Source: Neolewinella marina
GTDB taxonomy: Bacteria > Bacteroidota > Bacteroidia > Chitinophagales > Saprospiraceae
Length of the DNA stretch: 64,000 nt
NCBI RefSeq assembly: GCF_002631205.1
Contig: NZ_PDLO01000002.1
Span: 1 to 64,000 of the forward strand
Reading direction: 5' to 3'
In this document: positions 8,072 through 15,353 of the stretch, piece by piece
Position numbering within the stretch: the first letter of the stretch is position 1
Layout of the letters: the number at the start of each line of letters is the position of its first letter
Notes under the pieces: model-generated
Seen by the model: the letters and a program-made list of their open reading frames with translations, nothing else
Database searches by the model: none
What the model was told of the DNA's origin: nothing
Translations under genes and position numbers: made by a program

Positions 8072-8100
8072 TTTGCCAACGGAAAATGGTGGCCTTTAAG

Positions 8101-8108
8101 TAAGTTTA
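8101..8108 (+). promoter_or_regulatory. possible -7 element
   Basis: TAAGTTTA, one mismatch from TAnnTTTG, 15 nt before the GTG start at 8124. Confidence 0.35.
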
Positions 8109-8123
8109 CCGGAAACCGTTGCC

Positions 8124-9923
8124 GTGCTCCGATTCCTTTCCCTGCTGGCGGGGGTAGCCACCGTACTTTCCGGCTGCCGCAGCGCCATGACCTTTACCCA
8201 CCCCGACCTGGATAAGTGGGAAAAGCTGACCCTGTCCTTCCCGGGTCCCGAAACCGGCGAGTCGGCTCCCGTAAACCCCTTCGTGCAGTACCGCCTCGAC
8301 GTCACCTTCACCCAGGACGATTACCAGATCACGGTGCCGGGCTTCTACGCCGCCGACGGCAACGCCGCGGAGAGCAGCGCCGACCTGGGCAACGTCTGGC
8401 AGGTGCGCTTCCGCCCCGACCGCAGCGGGGAGTGGACCTACGAAGGCCGGCTCGTGACCGGCGACAGCATCTACCTAGCCGAACCCGGGGAGGGAAAGGT
8501 GGTGGAGCGCTACACGGGCGCCTTCTTCGTGGGTGAGGCGCGCGCCGGAGAAACCGGCCGCCTCGTTCGCAATCACCCCCGCTACCTGCAGTGGGCCGAA
8601 ACGGGCGATTACTTCCTCAAAACCGGGGTGGACAGTCCGGAAAACCTGCTCGGTTACGAGGACTTCGACGGCACCTACCGCCACAGCAACACCTTCCGGG
8701 AAGGAGAGAGCAAAACGGAAGGCCTGCACGTCTTCGCGGCCCATATAGACGACCACGGCACCCGCGACCCCGCCTGGAAAAACGGACGCGGGAAGGGCCT
8801 CATCGGAGGGATCAGCTACCTGGCCTCCGCCGGGGTGAACAGCATCTACTTTCTCACCCTGAACATCAACGGGGACGGCAAGGACGTTTGGCCCTACACC
8901 AGTCACGAGGAGCGTTTCCGCTTCGACGTGAGCAAGCTCGACCAGTGGGAAATCGTCTTCGACCACGCCGACAGCCTGGGCATGATGCTCCACTTCGTGC
9001 TGAACGAAACCGAGAACGAAACCCTCCTCGACGGTGGGGAAACCGGCCCGGAGCGGCAACTTTACTTCCGGGAACTCGTGGCCCGCTTCGGCCACCACCG
9101 CGCCGTGACCTGGAACCTGGGCGAGGAAAATGGTCCCAACAGCTGGTCGGAGAGCTGGCAAGACAACCGGCAGCAGCGGGAAGTGATGGACTGGTTCGCC
9201 CGCCACGACCCTTACCACAATTACGTGGTGCTGCACACCCACCCCGGGGAGGAGGCCTTCGCGAAAATCTACGCTCCCCTGCTCGGCGACCAGCGGCTCG
9301 GAGGGCTATCGCTGCAACTCGGCGACCCCTACTCCGCCAACGCCGTGACGCGAAAGTGGCTCCAGCTGTCCGCCGAGGCCGGGGCACCCTGGATCATGAC
9401 CCTGGACGAAGTAGGGCCCTGGTGGCGCGGACTGGACCCTGACGACGCCACCCCCAACAACCAGGACAGCCTGCGGGCGCTGACCCTCTGGGGTAACCTG
9501 CTGGCGGGCGGGGCCGGGGTGGAATGGTACTTTGGCGCCCGCAGCCCCCACAACGACCTGAACCTCGAAGACTGGCGCAGTCGCGACCGTGCCTACCGCT
9601 GGTCGGCCCACGCCCGCCGCTTCTTCACGGACCACCTGCCCTTCTGGAATATGGAGGCCCGCAACGAACTTACGCGGGAGGAGAATGAATTCTGCTTCGC
9701 CGAACGGGGAGAGGTGTACGTGGTGAACCTGCCCTTCGGCGAACCGGCCACCCTGGACCTGAGCGGCACGGAGGGAGAATACACCGTAAGGTGGTTCAAT
9801 CCCCGGGAGGGAGGCGAACTGGAGGACTATGGCGAATTGGTACAGGCCAGCGACGGGGAGGTCGAGCTGGTGCCGCCGGGCGACGGTCACTGGATCAGTC
9901 TGCTGAAGCGGCGGCCGCGCTAG
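8124..9923 (+). CDS. DUF5060 lipoprotein with glycoside-hydrolase-like barrel and collagen-binding-like C-domain
   Basis: A 599-residue exported lipoprotein: a signal peptide with a good lipobox (LSGC, Cys18), then a DUF5060 beta-sandwich (about 20-140, with FRPDRSGEWTYEGR), a TIM-barrel region (about 150-510, with WNLGEENGPN and TLDEVGPWW as candidate acid/base sites) and a C-terminal sandwich (about 525-595) ending in DGHWISLL, like the putative collagen-binding domain of this family. Related proteins are grouped with polysaccharide-degrading enzymes, but the substrate is unproven. The start codon is GTG. The stop overlaps that of the convergent glycosyltransferase in a shared CTAG. Confidence 0.82.
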   Translation: MLRFLSLLAGVATVLSGCRSAMTFTHPDLDKWEKLTLSFPGPETGESAPVNPFVQYRLDVTFTQDDYQITVPGFYAADGNAAESSADLGNVWQVRFRPDRSGEWTYEGRLVTGDSIYLAEPGEGKVVERYTGAFFVGEARAGETGRLVRNHPRYLQWAETGDYFLKTGVDSPENLLGYEDFDGTYRHSNTFREGESKTEGLHVFAAHIDDHGTRDPAWKNGRGKGLIGGISYLASAGVNSIYFLTLNINGDGKDVWPYTSHEERFRFDVSKLDQWEIVFDHADSLGMMLHFVLNETENETLLDGGETGPERQLYFRELVARFGHHRAVTWNLGEENGPNSWSESWQDNRQQREVMDWFARHDPYHNYVVLHTHPGEEAFAKIYAPLLGDQRLGGLSLQLGDPYSANAVTRKWLQLSAEAGAPWIMTLDEVGPWWRGLDPDDATPNNQDSLRALTLWGNLLAGGAGVEWYFGARSPHNDLNLEDWRSRDRAYRWSAHARRFFTDHLPFWNMEARNELTREENEFCFAERGEVYVVNLPFGEPATLDLSGTEGEYTVRWFNPREGGELEDYGELVQASDGEVELVPPGDGHWISLLKRRPR

Positions 9924-10645
9924 CGCCAGCGCAGGCTGAGTACTCCGAGTACGGCTTCCTTGATGATCGACTTGTGCATCTTGCTGTTGCCCGCGATCCG
10001 GTCGGTAAACACGATGGGCACTTCCACGATGCGGAAGCCGAGTTGGCGGGCCGTGTACTTCATCTCGATCTGGAAGGCGTATCCGATGAAACGGATTTCG
10101 TCCAGGTCCATCTTCTCCAGCACCGGCCGGCTGTAGCACATGAAGCCCGCGGTGGGGTCCTTGACGGGCATGCCGGTGACGATGCGGGTATAGAGACTGG
10201 CACCGTAGGAAAGGATGATGCGGTCGAGCGGCCAGTTCTTCACCTTGCCGCCGCGGGTGTAGCGGCTGCCCACGGCTACGTCCGCCGGCCCCTCGTGGCA
10301 GGCGGCCCGCAACCGGATGAGGTCGGCGGGCGTATGGCTGAAGTCGGCGTCCATCTCGAAGAAGTAGCGGTACTTTTCGGGGCGGGCCAGTCCCCAGCGG
10401 AAACCGTCGAGGTAGGCGGTACCCAAGCCGAGCTTGCCGGCCCGCTCGAGCAGGTGGAGGGCACCCGGGTACCGTTGCTGCAGTTCCCGCACCAGATCTG
10501 CCGTTCCGTCGGGGGAGCCGTCGTCTACAATGAGAAGGTGAAAGGGCTCGGACAGACCTAATACCGCCTCCACCATTCGCGTTATGTTTTCGCGTTCGTT
10601 GTAGGTGGGGATAATTACCAGACTGTCGCTCAAGGAAGATTTCAT
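9920..10645 (-). CDS. polyprenol-phosphate mannosyltransferase (GT2)
   Basis: A 241-residue GT2 enzyme of the dolichyl/polyprenyl-phosphate mannose synthase type, which moves a sugar from a nucleotide donor onto a lipid phosphate. IIPTYNE (11-17), DDGSPDGT (41-48) and EMDADFSH (96-102, the DxD metal site) are all intact, as is GSRYTRGG. It lacks C-terminal membrane helices, so it is the single-domain type. The start at 10645 rather than 10699 is chosen because a -7 element (TATCTTTG) sits 8 nt upstream. It is divergent from the barrel gene at 10672 with only 26 bp between them. Confidence 0.88.
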   Translation of the reverse strand: MKSSLSDSLVIIPTYNERENITRMVEAVLGLSEPFHLLIVDDGSPDGTADLVRELQQRYPGALHLLERAGKLGLGTAYLDGFRWGLARPEKYRYFFEMDADFSHTPADLIRLRAACHEGPADVAVGSRYTRGGKVKNWPLDRIILSYGASLYTRIVTGMPVKDPTAGFMCYSRPVLEKMDLDEIRFIGYAFQIEMKYTARQLGFRIVEVPIVFTDRIAGNSKMHKSIIKEAVLGVLSLRWR

Positions 10646-10653
10646 TAAGCGGC

Positions 10654-10661
10654 CAAAGATA
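10654..10661 (-). promoter_or_regulatory. -7 promoter element (TATCTTTG)
   Basis: Exact match to TAnnTTTG on the minus strand, 8 nt before the ATG at 10645. It fixes that start and implies an almost leaderless mRNA. Confidence 0.65.
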
Positions 10662-10671
10662 GGACAGCCAC

Positions 10672-11520
10672 ATGATAGATAGGATACGGCGGATTTCATT
10701 GTATTGGCTGAGCCCCGCCGCGCTGGTGAGCCTGCTGCTGGTATCTCCCAACCTGGCGGCCCAGGGACCGATCGGCGGCTTCCCCGTGGCCCGGGGCGAA
10801 GTGGCCATCGCGCCGGCCTACAGCGTGGAGCGCTACGACACCTACTTAGGGGCCGGCGGAGCCCCGGAAGACCGCAGCGTCACCACCACGGGGTACAGCC
10901 TCTTCGTCGAAGCCGGCCTGAACGACCAGACGGCCCTAGTGGCCACCCTGCCCTACCTGCGTACTGAAGACCGCTCCGGTAGCCTGCAGGACGCCTCCCT
11001 GTGGATCAAGTACAAGAACTTCGACCAGCGGGAGCGCAAGGGGGCCCAGCGGGTCTTTACCGCCGTAGGACTCAGCTTCCCGGTGGGCAACTACGCCACC
11101 ACCGGCATCGCTGCCCTGGGGCAGCGGGCGAGCGTCTTCCACGGGCGGCTGGTGTACCAGTACCAGTTTGACAGCGGCTTTTTCGTGCACGGGCAGTCCG
11201 GTATCGACTTCCAGTTCGCCCCCGAGAGCCGGTCTACCTGGCCCCTGCTGCTCCGTACCGGCTACGGCAGCCGCTACTTCTACCTGGAGGGGTGGATGGA
11301 GTTCATCACGGCCCTGGAACCTGGCACGGCGGTACAGACCGCCACGGCGGGTTCCGGCAGCAGCTGGCGGCGGTTGGGGGGTACGGTTTACCTGCCGGTG
11401 CTGCCCTGGGCGGGCGTGGTGGCCGGGGGCGCCTACGTGCTCGGGGGGGAATACATTGGCCAGAGCAGCCGCTACAACCTCGGGCTGGTCATCAAGCTGG
11501 TGCCCGAGGCGGCGGAGTAA
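10672..11520 (+). CDS. outer-membrane beta-barrel protein, transporter-like
   Basis: A 282-residue exported protein: residues 1-31 form a signal peptide (VSPNLAAQ), followed by repeated amphipathic strands with Gly and aromatic girdles (ALVATLPYL, VFTAVGLSFPVGNYATTG, RYNLGLVIKLVP). This resembles the MetA-pathway/phenol-degradation type of outer-membrane channel, whose members have the same SFPVGxY element. No specific substrate can be read. The 26-bp gap to the divergent mannosyltransferase must hold both start regions. Confidence 0.72.
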   Translation: MIDRIRRISLYWLSPAALVSLLLVSPNLAAQGPIGGFPVARGEVAIAPAYSVERYDTYLGAGGAPEDRSVTTTGYSLFVEAGLNDQTALVATLPYLRTEDRSGSLQDASLWIKYKNFDQRERKGAQRVFTAVGLSFPVGNYATTGIAALGQRASVFHGRLVYQYQFDSGFFVHGQSGIDFQFAPESRSTWPLLLRTGYGSRYFYLEGWMEFITALEPGTAVQTATAGSGSSWRRLGGTVYLPVLPWAGVVAGGAYVLGGEYIGQSSRYNLGLVIKLVPEAAE

Positions 11521-11532
11521 CGCTCTTCCCGG

Positions 11533-12291
11533 CTAGCGGGCCGGCACCGCCGCTTCCGCACTGTTGAGGATTTCCGCCACGTGCATCACGCGCAGGGGCA
11601 GCTTCTCCCGGCGCATCAGCCCTTCGAGGTGCATGAGGCAGGACATATCCCCACTGGTGACCACCTCGGCACCGTGGCGCAGGTGATCGGCGATGCGGTC
11701 CCTGCCCATCTTGGTAGACAGCTCCGGCTGGTTGACGCTGAAGGTGCCACCGAAGCCGCAGCACTCGTCGACGCGGTCCAGGGTGACCAGTTCCACCCCC
11801 TCCACCATGCCAAGCAGGTAGCGGTAGTAGCTGAAGTCGGCCCCCACCCGCTCGGAACTGGCACCCAGCCGCAGTCCTCGCAGGCCATGGCAGCTGTTGT
11901 GGATGCCCACCCGCGCCGGGAAGCGGGCACCGGGCAGTTTCTGCAGGCCGATGACGTTCACCAGGAAGTCGGCCAGTTCAAAAGTGCGCTGGCGGATGTC
12001 GGTTACCTCCTCGCTCGGTGGCAGCACGTCGTAGTGGTGGTTCACGTGATAGACGCAGCTGCCAGACGGGCACACGATATAATCGAATGCCCGAAAGGTC
12101 TCCACGAAATGCTCATAAATGGGCCGGGCCTCCTCTTCCATACCGCTGTTGGCGAGGGGTTGTCCGCAGCACGTCTGTTCCCGGGGGTAGACCACGGTGC
12201 ACCCCACCTTTTCCAGCAGCTCCAGGGTAGCAATGCCCGCCCGGGGGTAAAATTGATCGATGTAGCAGGGAATGAAGAGGCCGACAGTCAT
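11533..12291 (-). CDS. lutA: LutA/YkgE-like (Fe-S)-binding oxidoreductase subunit
   Basis: A 252-residue protein with two CCG domains: CCGQP near residue 42 and CCGFGGTFSV near residue 187, plus single cysteines in CPSGSC and NSCHGLRG. These are the ligands for the iron-sulfur cluster of the lactate-utilisation subunit LutA, which works with LutB and LutC to oxidise L-lactate. Neither partner is next to it here, so it is an orphan in this window; a glycolate- or lactate-oxidase-related role is inferred. A weak -7-like TACCTTTC lies about 26 nt upstream. Confidence 0.85.
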   Translation of the reverse strand: MTVGLFIPCYIDQFYPRAGIATLELLEKVGCTVVYPREQTCCGQPLANSGMEEEARPIYEHFVETFRAFDYIVCPSGSCVYHVNHHYDVLPPSEEVTDIRQRTFELADFLVNVIGLQKLPGARFPARVGIHNSCHGLRGLRLGASSERVGADFSYYRYLLGMVEGVELVTLDRVDECCGFGGTFSVNQPELSTKMGRDRIADHLRHGAEVVTSGDMSCLMHLEGLMRREKLPLRVMHVAEILNSAEAAVPAR

Positions 12292-12377
12292 GTGCGCGGA
12301 GGAATAATGGGTTCGCTCCGAAAGGTAAGTCGGGCTTCCGGCTTGGGTATCCGGGGATGTCCTGCCCGGTCATTTTG

Positions 12378-13946
12378 TCAGACATCCGATGTCCCGTAGC
12401 CGAATTGCAGCTTCTCCAGCCGCAGCAGCAGGCCGGAAAGGGCCTCGCGCACCTCTTCCAGGTTGGCGGTGACCACCCCAGCGAAGGCGGCGTCGACGAA
12501 GAGGTGGTCGGCGATGCCCGCCAACTCCTGAGGACCGTGGTCCGTGATGGCCGCCAGCTGCTCCTCCATATACTTGCGCAGCCGATCGGCCCGCTCGTCC
12601 CAGAAATCCCGCAGGACGCGGTGGGGATTCTTGCGGATCACCTCCCGCCGTTCGGCCAGGCGAGTGCGAAGGCGGAAGACGATGTCCGTCCCGTTGAAGT
12701 TGACCTCGATGGTATTTTCCCGGGGCCCCTTCCGGCCGCGGATGCGGTTCACCAGGTTCAGGTCCTCGTCGTAGAAATTGACGCTGGTGAATTCCGTATC
12801 GCTCAGTCCGCGGAACTGCTCAATGGCCACCAGCACGCCCCGGAACTGGCTCACGTCCTTCTCCAGCTCGTAGTAGCTCTCCCGCACCGGCAGCAGCTGT
12901 TCCTCTTCCTGTACGTGGGTGATGTGGGTTTCTTCCCGCACGTCGGCCTCGAACTCGCGGATCTCCTTCTTCAGGTTGCCCAGGTTGACGGCCACCGAAT
13001 AGCCGTGCTTGCGGACGGCATCCACGATCATCTCGCGGATGGTTTCCCGCTGCTCCGGACCATTCCAGAGGCAGTGCTCCAGGAGGAAGCAGTCCATAAG
13101 GTTCACCCGCCCCCGCCCGTGCAGGAAGGCGGAGGTGCGCAGCAGGCGGACGGCCTTCTTCCACCGCCGGTCGTAGATCATGATGGGGTTGGCGGCGTGG
13201 TTGGGCTGAGCGTTGTACTCCTCGATGCGGTAGAGGAGCAGCTGCAGGGTATTGAGCACCTCGGCGGGCACCTCCACCGCGTCGATGCGGGCGGACCAGG
13301 CGTCGAGTTCTTCCTCGGTGAGCTTGGCGGACTGGGGCACGTTGTCCTCGTACACGTCCTGGGTATCCACCACCATCTTCACGAAGTTGCGGTACTCACT
13401 GATCCGGTCCAGTTCCAGGCGGACGAGGAAGCGGTCCCAGATGGGCGCCAGGTTGGCACTGCGGGGTGGCAGTTCGTTGCTGGCGGTGATGATGCCGCGA
13501 ATATTGACCTTCAGGTCCTCGTCGCCGTTGCGGTAGATCTTCTCGTTGAGGATGGTCAGCAGGGCATTCTGGATGGCCGGCCCCGCCTTCCAGATCTCGT
13601 CCAGGAAGACGATGTTGGCGCCGGGCAGGTAGCGGTCGGTTAGCCGTTCGTACTTGTCCTCGTCGCGGAGCTTCTTGATGGAGATGGGGCCGAATACCTC
13701 ATCCGGTGTCGAGAACTTCGACATCAGGTATTCGAAGCTCACCCCGTCGCGGAAGGCGTACTTCAGCCGGCGGGCGATCAGGCTTTTGCCCACGCCCGGG
13801 GGGCCTAGCAGGAAAATGCTTTCCCCGGCCACGGCGGTGAGCAGGGCAAGGCCCATGGCGCGGTCTCTTTCGTAGAGTCCGGCGGTCAGGGCGTCGAGCA
13901 GGGCTTCGGTGCGGAGGCGGAGGTCTTGTGCGCGATGAGCGGTCAT
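12378..13946 (-). CDS. ravA: RavA-type MoxR AAA+ ATPase
   Basis: A 522-residue ATPase. Walker A is GPPGVGKS (48-55), then FEYLMSKFSTPDEVFGPISI; Walker B is IVFLDEIW (112-119) and the sensor segment is ASNELPP. This order and wording match E. coli RavA closely. RavA works with the VWA protein ViaA on respiratory complexes and with the lysine decarboxylase; no viaA gene is adjacent. The start at 13946 is preferred to 13994, which would run into the rpsU terminator. The last codons (TSDV-stop) are written across a copy of the palindrome GACATCSGATGTC. Confidence 0.85.
   Translation of the reverse strand: MTAHRAQDLRLRTEALLDALTAGLYERDRAMGLALLTAVAGESIFLLGPPGVGKSLIARRLKYAFRDGVSFEYLMSKFSTPDEVFGPISIKKLRDEDKYERLTDRYLPGANIVFLDEIWKAGPAIQNALLTILNEKIYRNGDEDLKVNIRGIITASNELPPRSANLAPIWDRFLVRLELDRISEYRNFVKMVVDTQDVYEDNVPQSAKLTEEELDAWSARIDAVEVPAEVLNTLQLLLYRIEEYNAQPNHAANPIMIYDRRWKKAVRLLRTSAFLHGRGRVNLMDCFLLEHCLWNGPEQRETIREMIVDAVRKHGYSVAVNLGNLKKEIREFEADVREETHITHVQEEEQLLPVRESYYELEKDVSQFRGVLVAIEQFRGLSDTEFTSVNFYDEDLNLVNRIRGRKGPRENTIEVNFNGTDIVFRLRTRLAERREVIRKNPHRVLRDFWDERADRLRKYMEEQLAAITDHGPQELAGIADHLFVDAAFAGVVTANLEEVREALSGLLLRLEKLQFGYGTSDV
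12381..12393. promoter_or_regulatory. palindrome GACATCSGATGTC, copy across the ravA stop codon
   Basis: GACATCCGATGTC, a perfect 13-bp dyad within the final codons of the RavA-like gene. A degraded left partner (GGGGATGTCC) lies about 26 bp away at 12353-12362, recalling the paired copies at 3991-4175. Confidence 0.7.
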
Positions 13947-13993
13947 GCGGGGGTAACGGCGCCGGGAAAGGATGGTTTGCCTACAAACAGACA

Positions 13994-14027
13994 AACGGCT
14001 TCCGGAGGTGATTCTCCGAAAGCCGTT
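13994..14027 (-). terminator. rho-independent terminator of rpsU
   Basis: Two 14-nt arms (13994-14007 and 14014-14027) pair with one mismatch around a 6-nt loop. On the minus strand the stem is followed by a T-rich tract (GTCTGTTTGTAG). It lies 40 bp after the rpsU stop and separates it from the RavA-like gene. Confidence 0.75.
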
Positions 14028-14066
14028 CGCGGATCGGGAAGCGGGGCTTCCTGCAGTCGCGGGACC

Positions 14067-14255
14067 TTACTGGTCGCCGTACTTCTCCAGGCGGTATTCT
14101 GCCTTCAGTTTTTCCTTCCGGCGCTTAACGCTAGGCTTGGTGAACTCGCGGCGGTTGCGCAGCTCACGGATGACGCGGGTGTTGATAGACTTGCGCTTGT
14201 AGCGCTTCAGGGCGCGGTCGATGTTTTCGCCCTCACGTACATTGATAATTAGCAT
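14067..14255 (-). CDS. rpsU: 30S ribosomal protein bS21
   Basis: A 62-residue, very basic protein with the S21 signature: an N-terminal MLIINVREGENIDRALKRYK, then a long helix of Arg and Lys residues. bS21 binds near the anti-Shine-Dalgarno end of 16S rRNA. In Bacteroidota the 3' end of 16S rRNA is sequestered with the help of bS21, which fits the general absence of Shine-Dalgarno sites in this window. It has its own promoter (TACCTTTG, leader about 29 nt) and its own terminator, so it is a single-gene unit. Confidence 0.95.
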   Translation of the reverse strand: MLIINVREGENIDRALKRYKRKSINTRVIRELRNRREFTKPSVKRRKEKLKAEYRLEKYGDQ

Positions 14256-14284
14256 TAAGCGTTCCTATTTTTTGAATTGGAGCG

Positions 14285-14292
14285 CAAAGGTA
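14285..14292 (-). promoter_or_regulatory. -7 promoter element of rpsU (TACCTTTG)
   Basis: Exact consensus on the minus strand, 29 nt before the rpsU ATG and just before the end of the upstream gene pair (stop at 14297). Unlike most -7 elements here it leaves a real 5' leader. Confidence 0.7.
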
Positions 14293-14296
14293 ACGA

Positions 14297-14602
14297 CTAA
14301 TTCTTGATCGCGCAAGCTATTTCCACGATGGTTCGCCCGGTTTCGGTGCGATAATTCAGTTTTTCGACGTCCAGTTTACCCAGCAGGGCCCGGGGGTCGG
14401 GAGCGGGGGTGGTAGTTTGAGGCTTGGGCGAAGGCACTTCCGTCGGAGCGGGGGGCGCGGGCGCGGGTGCCGTGAGCTGTGCCAGCAATTCGTGAATGCC
14501 CAGGTTGATCAGGTCGTCGGAGAGGGAAAGCTGGCCCTCCACGCGGCTGCCGGCGAGGTCGCGGAAGTCGTTATCAATGAGGTGTTGGAGCACGGGGTGC
14601 AT
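14297..14602 (-). CDS. unknown protein, second gene of a two-gene unit
   Basis: A 101-residue soluble protein in three parts: an N-terminal helical segment (1-45), a proline/alanine/threonine-rich linker (about 46-72, with APAPAPPAPTEVP), and a short C-terminal segment (75-101) ending in EIACAIKN. It starts 4 bp after the end of the 175-residue gene, so the two are almost certainly co-translated. The linker suggests that two short binding segments are tethered. No family is recognised. Confidence 0.65.
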   Translation of the reverse strand: MHPVLQHLIDNDFRDLAGSRVEGQLSLSDDLINLGIHELLAQLTAPAPAPPAPTEVPSPKPQTTTPAPDPRALLGKLDVEKLNYRTETGRTIVEIACAIKN

Positions 14603-14606
14603 GGGG

Positions 14607-15134
14607 TCAATCGGTTTTGAGGTGAAGTTGAAGGATCAGCCGGTTGGCTTCGCTGTGGAGATCGAGTTCGCGGATGAGGGGCACCAACTGCTGGTAGCCC
14701 AAGTGGGTCAGCAGGGCCGGCACGTGCAAGCGGAGGTACTTGCTGGTCAGCTCCACTCCCTGTGGGAGGCGGGCTTCGATCTGCCCCTGCAGCAGACTGA
14801 TGAGGGAGCGGTCCAGGAACCCCAGTCCGTCGACGATGTCGAACCGCAACCAGGGCTGATCCGGGAAGGCCACCGCGGGGCCCGGCACGAAGGTGATGCG
14901 GCGGGTTACCGAACCCACCACCGGGGCGTGGGCCGTGAGGTGCACCCGGAAACGGTTGCCACTTTCGGGATCAATGAGCAGCTGCTGCACCGGTGTATCC
15001 GGCGGGCGGGCCGCCAGGACCTCGTTGAGCAGCGACCGGGTCAGCGGCAGCGAAATGCGCAGGTCCGTCCCCGCCAGGGCCGCGGCGGGCGTACGCAACA
15101 GGGACGCGATGGTGGGGGAAGCAGGAATCGGCAT
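14607..15134 (-). CDS. unknown protein, first gene of a two-gene unit
   Basis: A 175-residue protein without signal peptide or membrane segment. It is rich in alternating hydrophobic strands and has a C-terminal section of paired hydrophobic helices and strands (LTHLGYQQLVPLIRELDL). The pattern of amphipathic strands could fit a small lipid-binding or scaffold fold, but that is a guess. The 4-bp gap to the 101-residue gene and their shared orientation suggest partners. rpsU downstream has its own promoter, so it need not belong. Confidence 0.65.
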   Translation of the reverse strand: MPIPASPTIASLLRTPAAALAGTDLRISLPLTRSLLNEVLAARPPDTPVQQLLIDPESGNRFRVHLTAHAPVVGSVTRRITFVPGPAVAFPDQPWLRFDIVDGLGFLDRSLISLLQGQIEARLPQGVELTSKYLRLHVPALLTHLGYQQLVPLIRELDLHSEANRLILQLHLKTD

Positions 15135-15353
15135 AGTGGCATAACCGCCGCCCTATTGGCGGGTTCGCAGATGCCGGTGGGATAGTCGCTTCCCGGAGAA
15201 AATGGGGCCAATCGCGGCCGAATTGGGGCACTCGCGGCCTCCGGTCGATCATCCGGGTAGTTTGCTCGACGATCCGGGGGGCTGCCTCTACGCTTTCCTG
15301 AACGGTATTCCCGGGACCACGTTAGAACAGGTAAATCCCCTGACCCCAATACC
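15135..15353. other. gap between divergent genes, no gene seen
   Basis: This 219-bp gap contains a short hairpin (CCGCCctattGGCGG, about 15147-15161) and two diverged direct repeats, ATCGCGGCC/CTCGCGGCC and TCGATCATCCGG/TCGACGATCCGG, near the TonB receptor. No clear -7 element was found for either gene. Confidence 0.5.

Noticed and set aside
9785-9815. A tRNA-like TTCAATCC motif
   Set aside because: It lies within the coding sequence of the DUF5060 lipoprotein and no cloverleaf could be built around it.
12357-13643. A 428-residue antisense open frame over the RavA-like gene
   Set aside because: Shadow of the real gene; no signal or domain.
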